A stretch of 56,436 nt of DNA from Rhodoferax sp. OV413 (GTDB lineage: Bacteria > Pseudomonadota > Gammaproteobacteria > Pseudomonadales > Pseudohongiellaceae): contig CALQJO020000011.1 in assembly GCA_943330915.2 (NCBI GenBank), positions 1 to 56,436 on the forward strand, read 5' to 3'. Below the pieces are notes generated by a model. The model saw only the letters and a program-made list of their open reading frames with translations, did not search any database and was not told the DNA's origin. Position numbers and translations under genes: made by a program. How positions within the stretch are numbered: the first letter of the stretch is position 1; every line of letters starts with the position of its first letter. Of this stretch, positions 1 to 10,160 are shown piece after piece.

Positions 1-726
1 AACCGCCTCAGGCAATTCCGGCAAGCTGATTTCCACACTCTCGGCAGGCGGCATGGCACTGAACTGTGTCAGCCATAGTCGAACATCCAGTACTACCCGG
101 TCTTGCCCGGGATTAAAACGGAAGTTAAGACTGCCCTCCAGTTCGTGCCGCTGCCCAAACCGATTGCCACCCTCGAGCCAAACCGGGATTGCTTGGTTGC
201 TGCCCCGCATCGGTTGACGCCAGGCACTGTGAAACATTACCCGGTATCTGCCTGCACCCGCCAATGCGCGGTTGGTATCCTGAAATTGCTGGTCGGAGGA
301 GGGTAACGCCAGAAAAGCATCCCGTTGCGGATCCGGCAGCCGGAATGTTGATGAACGTAAAACCGGCGCGCCAGTCAATCGATCATCGACTGGTTGAGCA
401 GCAGCAATAGCCTGTGTCAGCGCAATGCTCTCGGCAACCGGTGTGCTCGTCAGCGACCTGTCCAACACACTCCAGTCCGGCAGATCGTACACTGACATCA
501 TGGAGTCCAGCGGTCGGGTGCTGCGCGCAACCGGCTGTTGCAGCAGTTCCATGGGCCAGATCTCCCGTGACTGCATGGCATTATCATGAGCAAAAACAGT
601 GACTTCTATCTGGTACCAGCGCTCTTCTGTCTGTGTCTGCGCCCACGCGGGTGCCGCCAGCAACCACAGAGCCAGTGCGGACGATACCCTGAATCGGGAA
701 TTGATCATGCGGTATTCAGCCTTCAC
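1..726 (-). CDS. csiV: CsiV-family peptidoglycan-binding periplasmic protein (3' end cut by window)
   Basis: The reading frame is open from a GTG at 726 down to base 1, giving 242 codons without a stop, so the C-terminus is missing. AAGGAG (735-740 read on the minus strand) lies 8 bases before the GTG and overlaps the mfd stop, which suggests translational coupling; an in-frame ATG at 708 is an alternative start. The N-terminus has a signal peptide (hydrophobic core ALALWLLAAPAWA), followed by RWYQIEVTVFA and, near the cut end, a HELEGSL...VRLWL segment. That layout and the position directly after mfd fit CsiV, an envelope protein family reported to bind peptidoglycan. The family call rests on remembered pattern and synteny, so it is moderate; the secreted nature is clear. 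Confidence 0.65.
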   Translation of the reverse strand, partial: MKAEYRMINSRFRVSSALALWLLAAPAWAQTQTEERWYQIEVTVFAHDNAMQSREIWPMELLQQPVARSTRPLDSMMSVYDLPDWSVLDRSLTSTPVAESIALTQAIAAAQPVDDRLTGAPVLRSSTFRLPDPQRDAFLALPSSDQQFQDTNRALAGAGRYRVMFHSAWRQPMRGSNQAIPVWLEGGNRFGQRHELEGSLNFRFNPGQDRVVLDVRLWLTQFSAMPPAESVEISLPELPEAV

Positions 727-730
727 GGGT

Positions 731-3700
731 TTAGCTCCTTTGAGCTAATGATGTTACGGGTAACAGTCGGAATTGATCCAGAGTTTTATTGATAAATTCA
801 ATACGAGCCGCGGGCGTTGGCTTGTCGTGCACAAATCCGAGCTGTGTTGGCCCGGATAACTTGTAAACCTTGGACTGCTTTTGAACCAGTTGCACAATTG
901 AAAAAGGGTCGATTCGGGTATGCTGGCGGAAAACAATGCGCCCGGTCTGTGCGCTGGCGTCCACCTTGCTGATGCCCATTTCTTCCGCCCTGATTTTGAG
1001 TTGAGTGACCGAAAACAGAATCTTGGCAGGCTCGGGTAGTAAACCAAATCGGTCTATCATTTCAACTTGCAGATCGCGCAGTTCATCCTCATCGCGCGCG
1101 CCGGCGATACGCTTATACATGATCAGGCGTGTGTGAATATCGGGCAGGTATTCCTCGGGGATCAGCGCAGGGACACGCAGATTGATTTCGCTGCCACTTT
1201 GCAAGACCAGGTCAATATTGGGCGAGCGTCCCTCGCGAATGGCTTTGACAGCTTCTTCGAGCATTTCGGTATAGAGCGTAAAGCCGATCTTTTGCAGATG
1301 CCCGGTTTGTTCTTCGCCCAGAATCTCGCCAGCACCGCGAATCTCAAGATCATGGCTGGCCAGCGTAAAACCCGCCCCCAGCGTGCTGGCCGCAGAGATG
1401 GCGTCCAGACGTTTTTCCGCGTCCGGCGTCATCACTTTGGGCGGTGGCGTGAGCAGGTAGGCATACGCCTGGTGATGTGATCGCCCCACGCGGCCGCGTA
1501 ATTGATGCAGCTGTGCCAGGCCAAGTTTGTCGGCACGATCGATAATAATGGTATTGGCGCTGGGAATATCTATACCGGTTTCGATAATCGTTGAGCACAC
1601 CAGGATGTTGTAACGTTTGTGGTAGAAGTCAGCCATGATGACTTCCAGTTCACGTTCGGGTAGTTGGCCATGGGCGACACAGACGCGGGCTTCCGGAATC
1701 AACTCTCTGAGATGATCGGCAGTGCGCTCGATGGTTTTGACTTCATTGTGCAGGTAGAAAACCTGGCCACCGCGCAGCAGTTCGCGCAGCACCGCCTCCT
1801 TGATAAGGCTGTCTTGTTGCTCGCGCACAAAGGTTTTGACAGACAAGCGTTTGGCTGGCGGTGTCACTATCAGCGACAGGTCGCGTACACCCGACATGGC
1901 CATGTTCAGTGTTCTGGGAATGGGCGTCGCTGTCAGTGTCAGAATATCAACTTCGGCGCGAATGGCTTTGATACGCTCTTTCTGCTGCACACCAAAGCGA
2001 TGCTCTTCATCAATCACCAACAGGCCAAGATCTTTGTAGAGGATGTTGTTCTGCAATAACTTGTGAGTGCCGATAATGATGTCCACGCGGCCGTTACGGA
2101 TGCGCTCAAGTGTGTCTTCCTGTTGTTTGCTGCTTCTGAAGCGCGAGATCAGATCGATACTCACCGGCCATTCAGCAAAACGGTCCCGGAAACTTTCGTA
2201 ATGTTGTTGCGCCAACAAGGTTGTGGGTACCAGCAACGCAACCTGTTTGTGATTCTGCACAGCGATAAATGCAGCCCGCATCGCCACTTCAGTTTTACCA
2301 AAACCTACGTCACCACATACCAGTCTGTCCATGCTGCGCGTGGACTGCATGTCTGCGATGACACTGTTGATGGCTTCGAGTTGGTCGGGGGTTTCTTCGA
2401 ATGGAAAACCGGCTGCAAATTTCTCGTAGTCAATGTCATCAACGCGAAAGGTATGGCCCGTGCGCGATTCTCGCTTGGCATAAATATCCAGTAGTTCGAC
2501 AGCAGCATCGCGGATTTTTTCTGCCGCTTTGCGTTTGTTTTTCTGCCAGGTATCGTTGCCAAGCGTATCCAGCGGCGCGTGTTCGGGATCAGTACCGCCG
2601 TAACGGCTGATCAGGTGTAACGAAGCAACCGGCACATAAAGCTTGGCCTTATTGGAATATTCAAGGGTGAGAAACTCGGCTTTGTCGCCATCAATGGTCA
2701 AGGTTTGCAAGCCAACGTAACGCCCCACGCCATGGTCGATATGCACCACTGCTGCGCCCGGTGTTAGCTCTGTCAGGCTTCGTATTATGAAATCAGTGTT
2801 GTCATTGGCTCTGCGACGGCGGCGGCGCTGGGCAATTTTTCTGCCCAACAACTGAGATTCAGTGATGACCATCAGTTTTGATGATGGCAGCATCAGACCT
2901 CTGTCCAGTGATGCAACGGTGATCGCTACATGCTCTGGGCTCTTGATAAATGCGTGCCAGTCGTCCACGGGTCGTGAGTTGATGCCAACCGAGCGTAGCA
3001 GTTCAGCCAGAGTTTCACGGCGCCCGGCGCTCTCTGCACAGAACAGCATTCGCCAGTCAGGTCGCGACACAATCAGTGATTGCAGAGCGCGCAGGGGACT
3101 GGCCAGCGTATTGTCAGCGCCCAGCACCGGGAAATCTGTCATTCCTGCCACATGGTCCACCGTGATCAGGCTGAAGGCCTTCAGTTGCCGGAATAACTCT
3201 TCCGGCGACAGGAACAACTCAGTGGGTGCCAGAATCGGACGCTGGCGATCATGACGACGGTCTTCATATCGGTTGTTGATGTCCTGCCAGAATCGCTGGG
3301 CTGGTTGGTCCAACTGACGGTCGCGCAGAATCAGCGTGTTGGTGGGCAGGTAATCAAAAAGCTGACTGATCTCATCAAAAAACAGCGGCAGATAGTATTC
3401 AATTCCCGCTGACGCGATGCCTTCGCTGATGTCCTGATAGAGGTTGCATTTGCGTGTATCGACATCAAACATGTCGCGAAAGCGGGCGCGAAACGCGGTT
3501 CTGCCTGCCTCATGCAGAGGGAATTCTTTGCCGGGAAGCAACCGGATGCTCTTTACCTTCTCGCGGGAAAGTTGTGTTTCCGGATCAAATACACGCAGCG
3601 ACTCAACTTCATCGTCAAACAGATCAATCCGGTACGGCAGCTTGCTGCCCATAGGGAAGATATCCATGATTGCGCCACGCACGGTGAATTCGCCATGCTC

Positions 3701-4192
3701 GTAAACCGAGTCCACATGCTGGTATCCGGCACCGCTAAGCCGTTGCCTTAATCGGTCAACATTCAGGGATTCACCTACGCTGAGCATAAGGCTGTTGCCT
3801 TGAATGTAGCTGGGCGGGGGCAAGCGGTGCATCAGGCTGCTGACGGGCACAATCAGAATGCCCTTTTTCATATCGGGTAAGTGATACAACGCGCTCAGAC
3901 GTTCCGACACAATGTCCTGATGGGGTGAAAAAGTGTCGTAAGGCAGAGTCTCCCAATCGGGCAGGCTCAGTATCGGCAGGGCTTCTGGCCCATGCTCGGG
4001 GATAAAAAACTGCAGTTCGCGCCGACGTTGCTCTGCCTCTTCACTGTTGTTGGTGATCAGCAGCAATGGCGCTTTGCACAACCGCGCGGTCTGTGCCAGC
4101 GCCAGACTGAATTGTGAATCTGGCAAGGCCGGCCATTGCAGCGTATGGCCTTCTTTGGGCATCGGTGGCGCAGTTAAATCAAAACCTGACAT
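731..4192 (-). CDS. mfd: Transcription-repair coupling factor Mfd
   Basis: A 1153-residue protein, the usual length for Mfd, a DNA translocase that removes RNA polymerase stalled at DNA lesions and recruits UvrA. The order of parts is typical: UvrB-like N-terminal region (about 1-350), RNA polymerase interaction domain around 480-550, then a RecG-like helicase core with Walker A GDVGFGKTEVA near residue 630 and the DEEH box (VIDEEHRFG) near 726. Helicase motifs TATPIPRT and QLRGRVGRS follow, then the TRCF C-terminal domain. It is transcribed away from gap and runs into csiV with 4 bases between them. No frameshift or missing motif was seen. Confidence 0.98.
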   Translation of the reverse strand: MSGFDLTAPPMPKEGHTLQWPALPDSQFSLALAQTARLCKAPLLLITNNSEEAEQRRRELQFFIPEHGPEALPILSLPDWETLPYDTFSPHQDIVSERLSALYHLPDMKKGILIVPVSSLMHRLPPPSYIQGNSLMLSVGESLNVDRLRQRLSGAGYQHVDSVYEHGEFTVRGAIMDIFPMGSKLPYRIDLFDDEVESLRVFDPETQLSREKVKSIRLLPGKEFPLHEAGRTAFRARFRDMFDVDTRKCNLYQDISEGIASAGIEYYLPLFFDEISQLFDYLPTNTLILRDRQLDQPAQRFWQDINNRYEDRRHDRQRPILAPTELFLSPEELFRQLKAFSLITVDHVAGMTDFPVLGADNTLASPLRALQSLIVSRPDWRMLFCAESAGRRETLAELLRSVGINSRPVDDWHAFIKSPEHVAITVASLDRGLMLPSSKLMVITESQLLGRKIAQRRRRRRANDNTDFIIRSLTELTPGAAVVHIDHGVGRYVGLQTLTIDGDKAEFLTLEYSNKAKLYVPVASLHLISRYGGTDPEHAPLDTLGNDTWQKNKRKAAEKIRDAAVELLDIYAKRESRTGHTFRVDDIDYEKFAAGFPFEETPDQLEAINSVIADMQSTRSMDRLVCGDVGFGKTEVAMRAAFIAVQNHKQVALLVPTTLLAQQHYESFRDRFAEWPVSIDLISRFRSSKQQEDTLERIRNGRVDIIIGTHKLLQNNILYKDLGLLVIDEEHRFGVQQKERIKAIRAEVDILTLTATPIPRTLNMAMSGVRDLSLIVTPPAKRLSVKTFVREQQDSLIKEAVLRELLRGGQVFYLHNEVKTIERTADHLRELIPEARVCVAHGQLPERELEVIMADFYHKRYNILVCSTIIETGIDIPSANTIIIDRADKLGLAQLHQLRGRVGRSHHQAYAYLLTPPPKVMTPDAEKRLDAISAASTLGAGFTLASHDLEIRGAGEILGEEQTGHLQKIGFTLYTEMLEEAVKAIREGRSPNIDLVLQSGSEINLRVPALIPEEYLPDIHTRLIMYKRIAGARDEDELRDLQVEMIDRFGLLPEPAKILFSVTQLKIRAEEMGISKVDASAQTGRIVFRQHTRIDPFSIVQLVQKQSKVYKLSGPTQLGFVHDKPTPAARIEFINKTLDQFRLLPVTSLAQRS

Positions 4193-4335
4193 CTTTCTTC
4201 CACACGTTAAATTAACATTGTCAGGCGGATTGCCCTCGAAGTTCAGGCAACGTTGCTTGTCTTAAAACAGGGCGCGTATTCTGGCATACGGCGGCTGTTG
4301 TGCACAGGCAATGCCCTGCCAAAAGGTCATTTAAG

Positions 4336-4364
4336 TTGCACAGCCCCACCAATCGCAAGATAAT
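4336..4364 (+). promoter_or_regulatory. Possible sigma70 promoter for gap
   Basis: TTGCAC (4336-4341) and GATAAT (4359-4364) are separated by 17 bases in the 235-base divergent region between mfd and gap. The -10 matches consensus at 5 of 6 positions and the -35 at only 3 of 6. The start would lie about 55 bases before the GTG of gap. Called by eye only. Confidence 0.4.
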
Positions 4365-4427
4365 GAGCGCCTTTTTGATACATTTCGTTATTACCGGTAT
4401 CACTTTTTTTAACTATTCCACAGACAG

Positions 4428-5897
4428 GTGCCGCACGTGACACGACCCAGCCCGGAAGACTATTTCAGCGATTGGAAGCAAAGAGAAGCTCTGGTACAGG
4501 AAATGATTCCTGTGGTGGGTCGACTCTACAGTGAGCGTAACGTAGGGGTATTTGTTTACGGACGCGCGCTGCATAACCGCTCAGTGACCAATATCATGAA
4601 ATCTCATCGGTTTGTGCGGCAGATCGATCGTAATGAGATGTCTGAGTTTGAATCCCATCCTATTTTGATGGCACTGTCAAAACTGGATTTGTGGCATTGC
4701 CATATTGATCTTGGCAAGTTAACAGTCAAGTACATGGAGATGGCTCAGATCGGCAAAGCGCCGGCGGTGCATGAGTACGTCAGAACTGAGTTGGCGGCGC
4801 TGATTGGGGTCAGGACCCCTCCCAGCGATAAGTCTCAGGATATCGTGCTGTTCGGTTTTGGCAGAATCGGTCGCCTGATGGCGCGCCTGCTGATCGAGCG
4901 CACCAGCACCGGCGAAGTCATGCGTCTTCGCGCGGTTGTTGTGCGTCCGGGCAAGCCCGGTGACATCATCAAACGAGCGAGCCTGCTGACGTCTGACTCG
5001 GTGCATGGGGCGTTCCAGGGCACAGTCAGGATTGATGAAGCCAATAATTGTCTGATTTGTAATGGCAATCTTGTGCAGATCATTTACGCCAATGCACCTG
5101 ATGAAATCGACTATACCCAGTATGGTATTCAGGATGCCCTGATTATCGACAACACAGGTAGTTGGCGTGACGAGGAAGGTTTGTCGCGTCACCTTAAGTC
5201 CAAAGGTGCAAGCAAGGTGATGTTGACTGCGCCGGGTAAAGGCAGCCTTAAGAACATTGTGTACGGCATCAACCATGATCAGATTTTGCCGGAAGATCGC
5301 ATTATCACCGCAGCCAGTTGCACTACTAATGCCATAGCGCCAGTTTTGAAAGTGCTGAATGACAAGTATGGGATTGTTAGTGGTCACGTTGAAACCGTTC
5401 ATGCCTACACCAATGATCAGAATCTGATTGATAATTACCACACAGGCAACCGTCGCGGGCGCAGTGCCGCTCTGAACATGGTCTTGACCGAAACGGGTGC
5501 GGCCAAAGCAGTGGTCAAGGCAGTGCCTGAGTTGATTGGCAAGTTGACGGGCAACGCAGTCAGGGTTCCGGTGCCAAACGTGTCGATGGCTATTCTCATG
5601 CTAAATCTGGAGACGGCCACCACCAAAGACGAGATAAACGAGTTTCTCCGCGTGCTAGCGTTGCACTCCCCGCTGCAGAATCAGATCAGTTACACTGAAG
5701 ATCCGGATGCCGTCTCCAGTGATTTCGTGGGTTCACGTGAGGCAGCGATTGTGGATTCAAAAGCAACAATCGTTGAAGGTAATCGTTGTGTCTTGTACCT
5801 CTGGTACGACAATGAGTTTGGTTATTGTAATCAGGTCGTGCGTATGGTTTACAAAATGGCGGGTGTCAATTACCGGATTTACCCGCACCCAGTATGA
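4428..5897 (+). CDS. gap: Glyceraldehyde-3-phosphate dehydrogenase with N-terminal extension
   Basis: This 489-residue protein oxidises glyceraldehyde 3-phosphate to 1,3-bisphosphoglycerate with reduction of NAD(P)+. The dehydrogenase part begins near residue 137 with the nucleotide-binding loop GFGRIGR (143-149). The catalytic cysteine is C298 in ASCTTNAIAPV and the partner histidine is H325 in VHAYTNDQ. About 130 residues precede the Rossmann fold; classical GAPDHs of about 335 residues lack them, but long GAPDHs of this kind occur in Pseudomonas and other gammaproteobacteria. The start is a GTG at 4428. Its place between mfd and the nqr operon resembles the Pseudomonas arrangement. Whether it prefers NAD or NADP, and glycolysis or gluconeogenesis, cannot be read from the sequence. 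Confidence 0.93.
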   Translation: MPHVTRPSPEDYFSDWKQREALVQEMIPVVGRLYSERNVGVFVYGRALHNRSVTNIMKSHRFVRQIDRNEMSEFESHPILMALSKLDLWHCHIDLGKLTVKYMEMAQIGKAPAVHEYVRTELAALIGVRTPPSDKSQDIVLFGFGRIGRLMARLLIERTSTGEVMRLRAVVVRPGKPGDIIKRASLLTSDSVHGAFQGTVRIDEANNCLICNGNLVQIIYANAPDEIDYTQYGIQDALIIDNTGSWRDEEGLSRHLKSKGASKVMLTAPGKGSLKNIVYGINHDQILPEDRIITAASCTTNAIAPVLKVLNDKYGIVSGHVETVHAYTNDQNLIDNYHTGNRRGRSAALNMVLTETGAAKAVVKAVPELIGKLTGNAVRVPVPNVSMAILMLNLETATTKDEINEFLRVLALHSPLQNQISYTEDPDAVSSDFVGSREAAIVDSKATIVEGNRCVLYLWYDNEFGYCNQVVRMVYKMAGVNYRIYPHPV

Positions 5898-5968
5898 TTT
5901 TTTGTCCGGTGTCAGCGTTTCTGGCACGGGCTTCCTTTCTGAGTCCGTTCATTTAGTCAAAGAAAACG

Positions 5969-5998
5969 GTGGCAAAACAAGGGCAATTTACCTATAAT
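5969..5998 (+). promoter_or_regulatory. Probable sigma70 promoter of the nqr operon
   Basis: A perfect -10 TATAAT (5993-5998) follows GTGGCA (5969-5974, 4 of 6 matches to TTGACA) after an 18-base spacer. Transcription would begin near 6005 and leave a leader of about 100 bases before the nqrA ATG at 6109. It is the only good promoter-like element seen in the 211 bases between gap and nqrA. Confidence 0.55.
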
Positions 5999-6108
5999 CA
6001 CGCGCGCTTTCGCAGAGTAGAACTTCCAAATGTGTGAGTTGCAATGTGGCGGCGTCTCACGGGTAACTCCTACAGATTATCCTGAATACAATTTACTAGG
6101 CCTGTTGA

Positions 6109-7467
6109 ATGATCAGAATTAAGCGCGGGTTAGATTTACCTATAAACGGCGCTCCAGAGCAAATAATTCATGACGCCAAGCCGGTTCATTCGGTGGCGAT
6201 TCTGGGGCAGGATTACGTGGGCATGAAGCCCACGATGGAAGTAAAAGAAGGGGACAGGGTCAAGCTTGGCCAGACATTGTTCACTGACAAAAAAACACCG
6301 GGTGTCATCTACACTTCTCCGGGAACGGGCACTGTCAGTGCCGTCAATCGTGGTGACAGAAGGCTGTTTCTGTCGGTTGTCATAGAGCTTGATTCTGGTA
6401 GCAGCGAACAGATCAGTTTTGCAAGTTACACCGACGCGCAGGCTGCTGCTCTGTCCCGCGATCAGGTTGTAGAGAATCTGGTTAACTCAGGACTCTGGAC
6501 AGCCTTTCGGACACGACCATTTAATAAAGTGCCAGATCCTTCCAGCAAGCCCTCTTCAGTATTTGTCAATCTTATGGACTCCAATCCGCTGGCGCTGCAG
6601 CCTGAAGTTGTTGCTCGCGAGCATTCTCAGGACTTGGTGCGCGGAATCAATCTGCTGGCAAAACTGACTGACGGTAAATTATTTGTATGTCGCCGTGAAG
6701 GCAGTTTTGCAGGGCTCGAGAAAGAAGCGTTTGCCGGGAATGTACAGGTTGAAGATTTTAGCGGGCCGCATCCATCGGGACTTACTGGTACTCATATCCA
6801 TTTCCTCGACCCGGTGAGCCTGACTCGATGGGTGTGGAGTATTGGATTTCAGGATGTTATTGCTGCGGGCAAATTGTTCAGTACCGGGAAATTGTGGACT
6901 GAGCGTGTTGTTGCTCTGGCAGGACCACAGGTCATCAATCCGCGATTGATAAGAACTCGCCTGGGTGCCAACTTGCATGAGATAACTTCCGCAGAACTCA
7001 AACAGGGTGAAAACCGCGTAATTTCAGGATCTGTGCTCGCCGGTCGAAAAATTTCTGAGCCCGTGCATTTTCTGAGTCGGTATGATCATCATATCTGTGT
7101 GCTTCGTGAAGGCAGAGAGAGGCCGCTGCTGGGTTATCTGTCGCCGGGTACTGACCGGCATTCAAACCTCGGTATCTATATTTCCAGCCTCTTTAAACGC
7201 AAGAAATTTGATTTTACGACCACTACCAATGGCAGTGAGCGGGCAATGGTGCCTGTGGGCTCCTATGAAACCATCATGCCGCTGGATATTCTGCCAACAC
7301 AGTTGTTACGTACATTGATTGTGGGCGATATCGAAACAGCGATGAATCTGGGCGCGTTGGAATTGGACGAAGAAGATGTGGGGCTGTGCACCTATGTGTG
7401 CCCGGGCAAATACGAATACGGTCCGATTCTGCGTGACAACCTCACGCGTATCGAAAAAGAATGCTAG
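6109..7467 (+). CDS. nqrA: Na+-translocating NADH:quinone reductase subunit A
   Basis: A 452-residue protein that opens the complete nqrABCDEF operon. NqrA is the cytoplasmic-side subunit associated with quinone binding in the Na+-NQR, which couples NADH oxidation by ubiquinone to Na+ export. The typical N-terminal IRIKRGLDLPINGAP, the early GMKPTMEVKEGD segment of barrel-sandwich type, and the C-terminal cysteine-containing CTYVCPGKYEYG are all present. Length matches the family (about 445-450). It lies 15 bases before nqrB and has no membrane segments, as expected. Confidence 0.97.
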   Translation: MIRIKRGLDLPINGAPEQIIHDAKPVHSVAILGQDYVGMKPTMEVKEGDRVKLGQTLFTDKKTPGVIYTSPGTGTVSAVNRGDRRLFLSVVIELDSGSSEQISFASYTDAQAAALSRDQVVENLVNSGLWTAFRTRPFNKVPDPSSKPSSVFVNLMDSNPLALQPEVVAREHSQDLVRGINLLAKLTDGKLFVCRREGSFAGLEKEAFAGNVQVEDFSGPHPSGLTGTHIHFLDPVSLTRWVWSIGFQDVIAAGKLFSTGKLWTERVVALAGPQVINPRLIRTRLGANLHEITSAELKQGENRVISGSVLAGRKISEPVHFLSRYDHHICVLREGRERPLLGYLSPGTDRHSNLGIYISSLFKRKKFDFTTTTNGSERAMVPVGSYETIMPLDILPTQLLRTLIVGDIETAMNLGALELDEEDVGLCTYVCPGKYEYGPILRDNLTRIEKEC

Positions 7468-7482
7468 TGGAAAAAAATCACC

Positions 7483-8700
7483 ATGGGTCTGCGTAAAATA
7501 CTGGATGACTTGGCGCCGCAGTTCGAGAAAGGCGGCAAGTACGAGAAGATGTACCCACTCTACGAAGCAGTGGATACCATTTTTTATACCCCGAGCAAAG
7601 TGACGGTCGGCGGTTCACATGTGCGTGATGGCATAGACCTCAAACGTATCATGATTACGGTTTGGCTGGCTGTGTTCCCTGCAATGTTTTATGGCATGTA
7701 CAACGTCGGGTACCAGGCCAATATGGCCATGGTCAACATGGGCATCACCGAAATGGAAGGCTGGCGCGGTGTGTTGATTGGCGCCTTGGCCGGCAATGAC
7801 CCCGCCAGCATCTGGGATAACTTCTGGTATGGAGCCATGTACTTCTTGCCCATCTATGCGACGGTTTTTATTGTCGGTGGATTCTGGGAGGTATTGTTTG
7901 CGGTAAAACGTGGTCATGAAATCAACGAAGGTTTTTTTGTTACCTCGATTCTTTTTTCGTTGATAGTCCCGCCAACGTTGCCATTGTGGCAGGCTGCTCT
8001 GGGCATCTCATTCGGAGTCATCGTAGGCAAGGAAGTGTTTGGTGGCACCGGAAAAAATTTCCTAAACCCGGCGTTGACCGGTCGTGCATTTCTGTTCTTT
8101 GCATACGCGCCACAAATTTCTGGTGATTCTGTATGGACTGCGGTCGATGGCTTTAGTGGGGCAACGGCGCTGAGCCAGATAGCAAGTTCAGGACTGCCAG
8201 TTATTCTTTCCGCTACCGGCGAGCAGCTGACCTGGCTGGATGCATTTTTTGGTCGTATGCAGGGATCGATTGGTGAGGTATCAACACTGGCTATCCTGAT
8301 TGGTGCTGTGATCCTTCTGACCACTCGTATTGCGTCCTGGCGGATTATGTCTGGCGTGTTTATCGGCATGGTCGCGTTCTCAACCCTGCTCAATCTAATC
8401 GGATCAGATACCAATCCGGGATTTGCAACGCCTTGGTATTGGCACCTTGTGTTGGGTGGATTCGCATTCGGCATGGTCTTTATGGCGACCGACCCAGTGT
8501 CGGCAGCAATGACCAATACCGGCAAATGGCTTTATGGCATTCTGATCGGTGTTATGGTTGTCATGATCCGGGTGCTGAATCCGGCTTATCCCGAAGGCAT
8601 GATGCTGGCCATTCTTTTTGGCAATCTGTTTGCGCCTTTGATTGATTACTTTGTCATAAAAGCCAATGTTAAACGGAGGATCGCTCGCAATGTCGTCTAA
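7483..8700 (+). CDS. nqrB: Na+-translocating NADH:quinone reductase subunit B
   Basis: A 405-residue multi-spanning inner-membrane subunit. The motif SGAT at residues 225-228 (in [10 protein letters not shown]) contains T228, the residue expected to carry FMN through a phosphoester bond put on by ApbE. The region [18 protein letters not shown] is highly characteristic of the NqrB/RnfD family. NqrB also holds riboflavin and forms much of the Na+ path in characterised enzymes. The stop overlaps the nqrC start by 11 bases, which suggests coupled translation. Confidence 0.97.
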   Translation: MGLRKILDDLAPQFEKGGKYEKMYPLYEAVDTIFYTPSKVTVGGSHVRDGIDLKRIMITVWLAVFPAMFYGMYNVGYQANMAMVNMGITEMEGWRGVLIGALAGNDPASIWDNFWYGAMYFLPIYATVFIVGGFWEVLFAVKRGHEINEGFFVTSILFSLIVPPTLPLWQAALGISFGVIVGKEVFGGTGKNFLNPALTGRAFLFFAYAPQISGDSVWTAVDGFSGATALSQIASSGLPVILSATGEQLTWLDAFFGRMQGSIGEVSTLAILIGAVILLTTRIASWRIMSGVFIGMVAFSTLLNLIGSDTNPGFATPWYWHLVLGGFAFGMVFMATDPVSAAMTNTGKWLYGILIGVMVVMIRVLNPAYPEGMMLAILFGNLFAPLIDYFVIKANVKRRIARNVV

Positions 8701-9481
8701 CGTAAACTCCGTCGCTTACACCATCAAGGTCGCGCTTGTTCTGTGCGCGATGTGCTCGATATTGATCTCAGGCGCGGCGGTGCTTCTCAAGCCGATGCAG
8801 ACCGCAAATCAGATTCTGGATCGTAACCGCAATATTTTGATCGCTGCTGGTATGTATGATCCGGAAGTGAATAGTGACGCAGACGTGCAGTCTATGTTTG
8901 AACGTTTTAATGCGCGTATTGTTGACCTGGATACCGGCTCTTACCTGACAGATGAACAGATGTCTGAATTGGGGATTGACCCGCTGACCTACAGCGAAGC
9001 GGCATCCCGAAATGATCCTGCATTATCAGCAGCTTTAAGCTCCGATGAGGACACTGCCAACATTCGTCGGCGTGTACGTTATGCCACTGTGTACTCAATT
9101 GAAAATCCCGAGGGCGGATACGAGACATTGGTGCTTCCAGTCAGCGGTTTTGGGCTCTGGGGCATCATGTACGGTTATCTTGCTCTTGAAGGCGATGGTA
9201 ATACCATCCGTGGTATTGGCTTCTATGATCATAAAGAGACCCCGGGTCTCGGAGGCGAGATCAGTAATCCAATGTGGCAGGCTCAATGGCCCGGAAAACT
9301 GATCTTTGGTACGACAGGTGAGGTGGCTTTTCAGCTGGCTAAAGGCGGTGGTGAGGGAGTATCTCAGGTCGACGCTTTGGCGGGCGCAACGCTGACTAGT
9401 CGCGGTGTGGAGAATATGATCGTTTTTTGGCTAGGGCAACGAGGCTTTGGTTCGTTCCTGACAAATGAAGTTAAAGGTTAA
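8690..9481 (+). CDS. nqrC: Na+-translocating NADH:quinone reductase subunit C
   Basis: 263 residues from the ATG at 8690, chosen because CGGAGG (8674-8679) sits about 10 bases upstream and [16 protein letters not shown] is the usual NqrC opening; an in-frame start at 8666 inside nqrB has no support. One N-terminal membrane helix (about residues 11-33) anchors a periplasmic FMN-binding domain. [11 protein letters not shown] (181-191) and [16 protein letters not shown] are typical; T234 in AGAT is the predicted site of covalent FMN attachment. Its start overlaps the end of nqrB by 11 bases. Confidence 0.97.
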   Translation: MSSNVNSVAYTIKVALVLCAMCSILISGAAVLLKPMQTANQILDRNRNILIAAGMYDPEVNSDADVQSMFERFNARIVDLDTGSYLTDEQMSELGIDPLTYSEAASRNDPALSAALSSDEDTANIRRRVRYATVYSIENPEGGYETLVLPVSGFGLWGIMYGYLALEGDGNTIRGIGFYDHKETPGLGGEISNPMWQAQWPGKLIFGTTGEVAFQLAKGGGEGVSQVDALAGATLTSRGVENMIVFWLGQRGFGSFLTNEVKG

Positions 9482-9494
9482 CAGGGGTTTTCTG

Positions 9495-10160
9495 ATGTCT
9501 GAGATGAGCAAAACAATTCTGATCAAACCGATTTTCAAAGAAAATCCTATCGCTTTGCAGGTTCTTGGAGTTTGCTCCGCCCTGGCTGTGACGACAAGCG
9601 TACAAGTTGCTCTGGTGATGGCGATTGCACTCACTTCCGTGACAGCCTGCTCAAATATGTTCATTTCAATGCTGCGTAACCATATGCCAAGCAGCATTCG
9701 AATGATCATTCAAATGACGATTATTGCTTCACTGGTCATCCTTGTGGACCAGTTGCTGAAAGCCTTTGCTTACGAGATTAGTAAGCAGTTGAGTGTATTT
9801 ACGGGGCTGATTATTACCAACTGCATCGTGATGGGAAGAGCTGAAGCTTTTGCTATGAAAAATCCTCCCGGTTTGAGTTTCCTTGACGGGCTGGGTAACG
9901 GTGCTGGTTACGGTGCCATTTTAATCATCCTGGGTGCGATACGCGAGTTAACTGGCTCCGGAAGTATTCTCGGTATCACTGTACTGCCTACAGTTGCCGA
10001 CGGGGGTTGGTATCAGCCGAATGGTCTGATGTTGCTCGCTCCGAGCGCCTTCTTCTTGATAGGCTTCATCATCTGGATAGTTCGCAATCGCGATAACTCT
10101 CAGGTGGAGAGAAGCGAGTTTACTATCGCATCTCACACCATCGAGAAGGGTGCACACTGA
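9495..10160 (+). CDS. nqrD: Na+-translocating NADH:quinone reductase subunit D
   Basis: 221 residues from the ATG at 9495 ([14 protein letters not shown]), a better start than in-frame codons inside nqrC. It is a hydrophobic six-helix-type subunit paired with NqrE. C27 (LGVCSAL) and C110 ([13 protein letters not shown]) match the positions that, with two cysteines of NqrE, hold an iron-sulfur centre inside the membrane in characterised complexes. Its TGA shares one base with the nqrE ATG. The only difference from short family members is a few extra N-terminal residues. Confidence 0.96.
   Translation: MSEMSKTILIKPIFKENPIALQVLGVCSALAVTTSVQVALVMAIALTSVTACSNMFISMLRNHMPSSIRMIIQMTIIASLVILVDQLLKAFAYEISKQLSVFTGLIITNCIVMGRAEAFAMKNPPGLSFLDGLGNGAGYGAILIILGAIRELTGSGSILGITVLPTVADGGWYQPNGLMLLAPSAFFLIGFIIWIVRNRDNSQVERSEFTIASHTIEKGAH

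Noticed and set aside
4719-5441. 240-codon minus-strand frame inside gap
   Set aside because: Lies wholly antisense to the conserved catalytic domain of GAPDH and shows no recognisable motif.
5909-5927. Seven-pair hairpin after gap as a terminator
   Set aside because: One pair is a G-T wobble and no T-run follows; too weak to call.
7914-8525. 203-codon minus-strand frame inside nqrB
   Set aside because: Antisense shadow of a conserved membrane protein gene; composition follows the sense gene.
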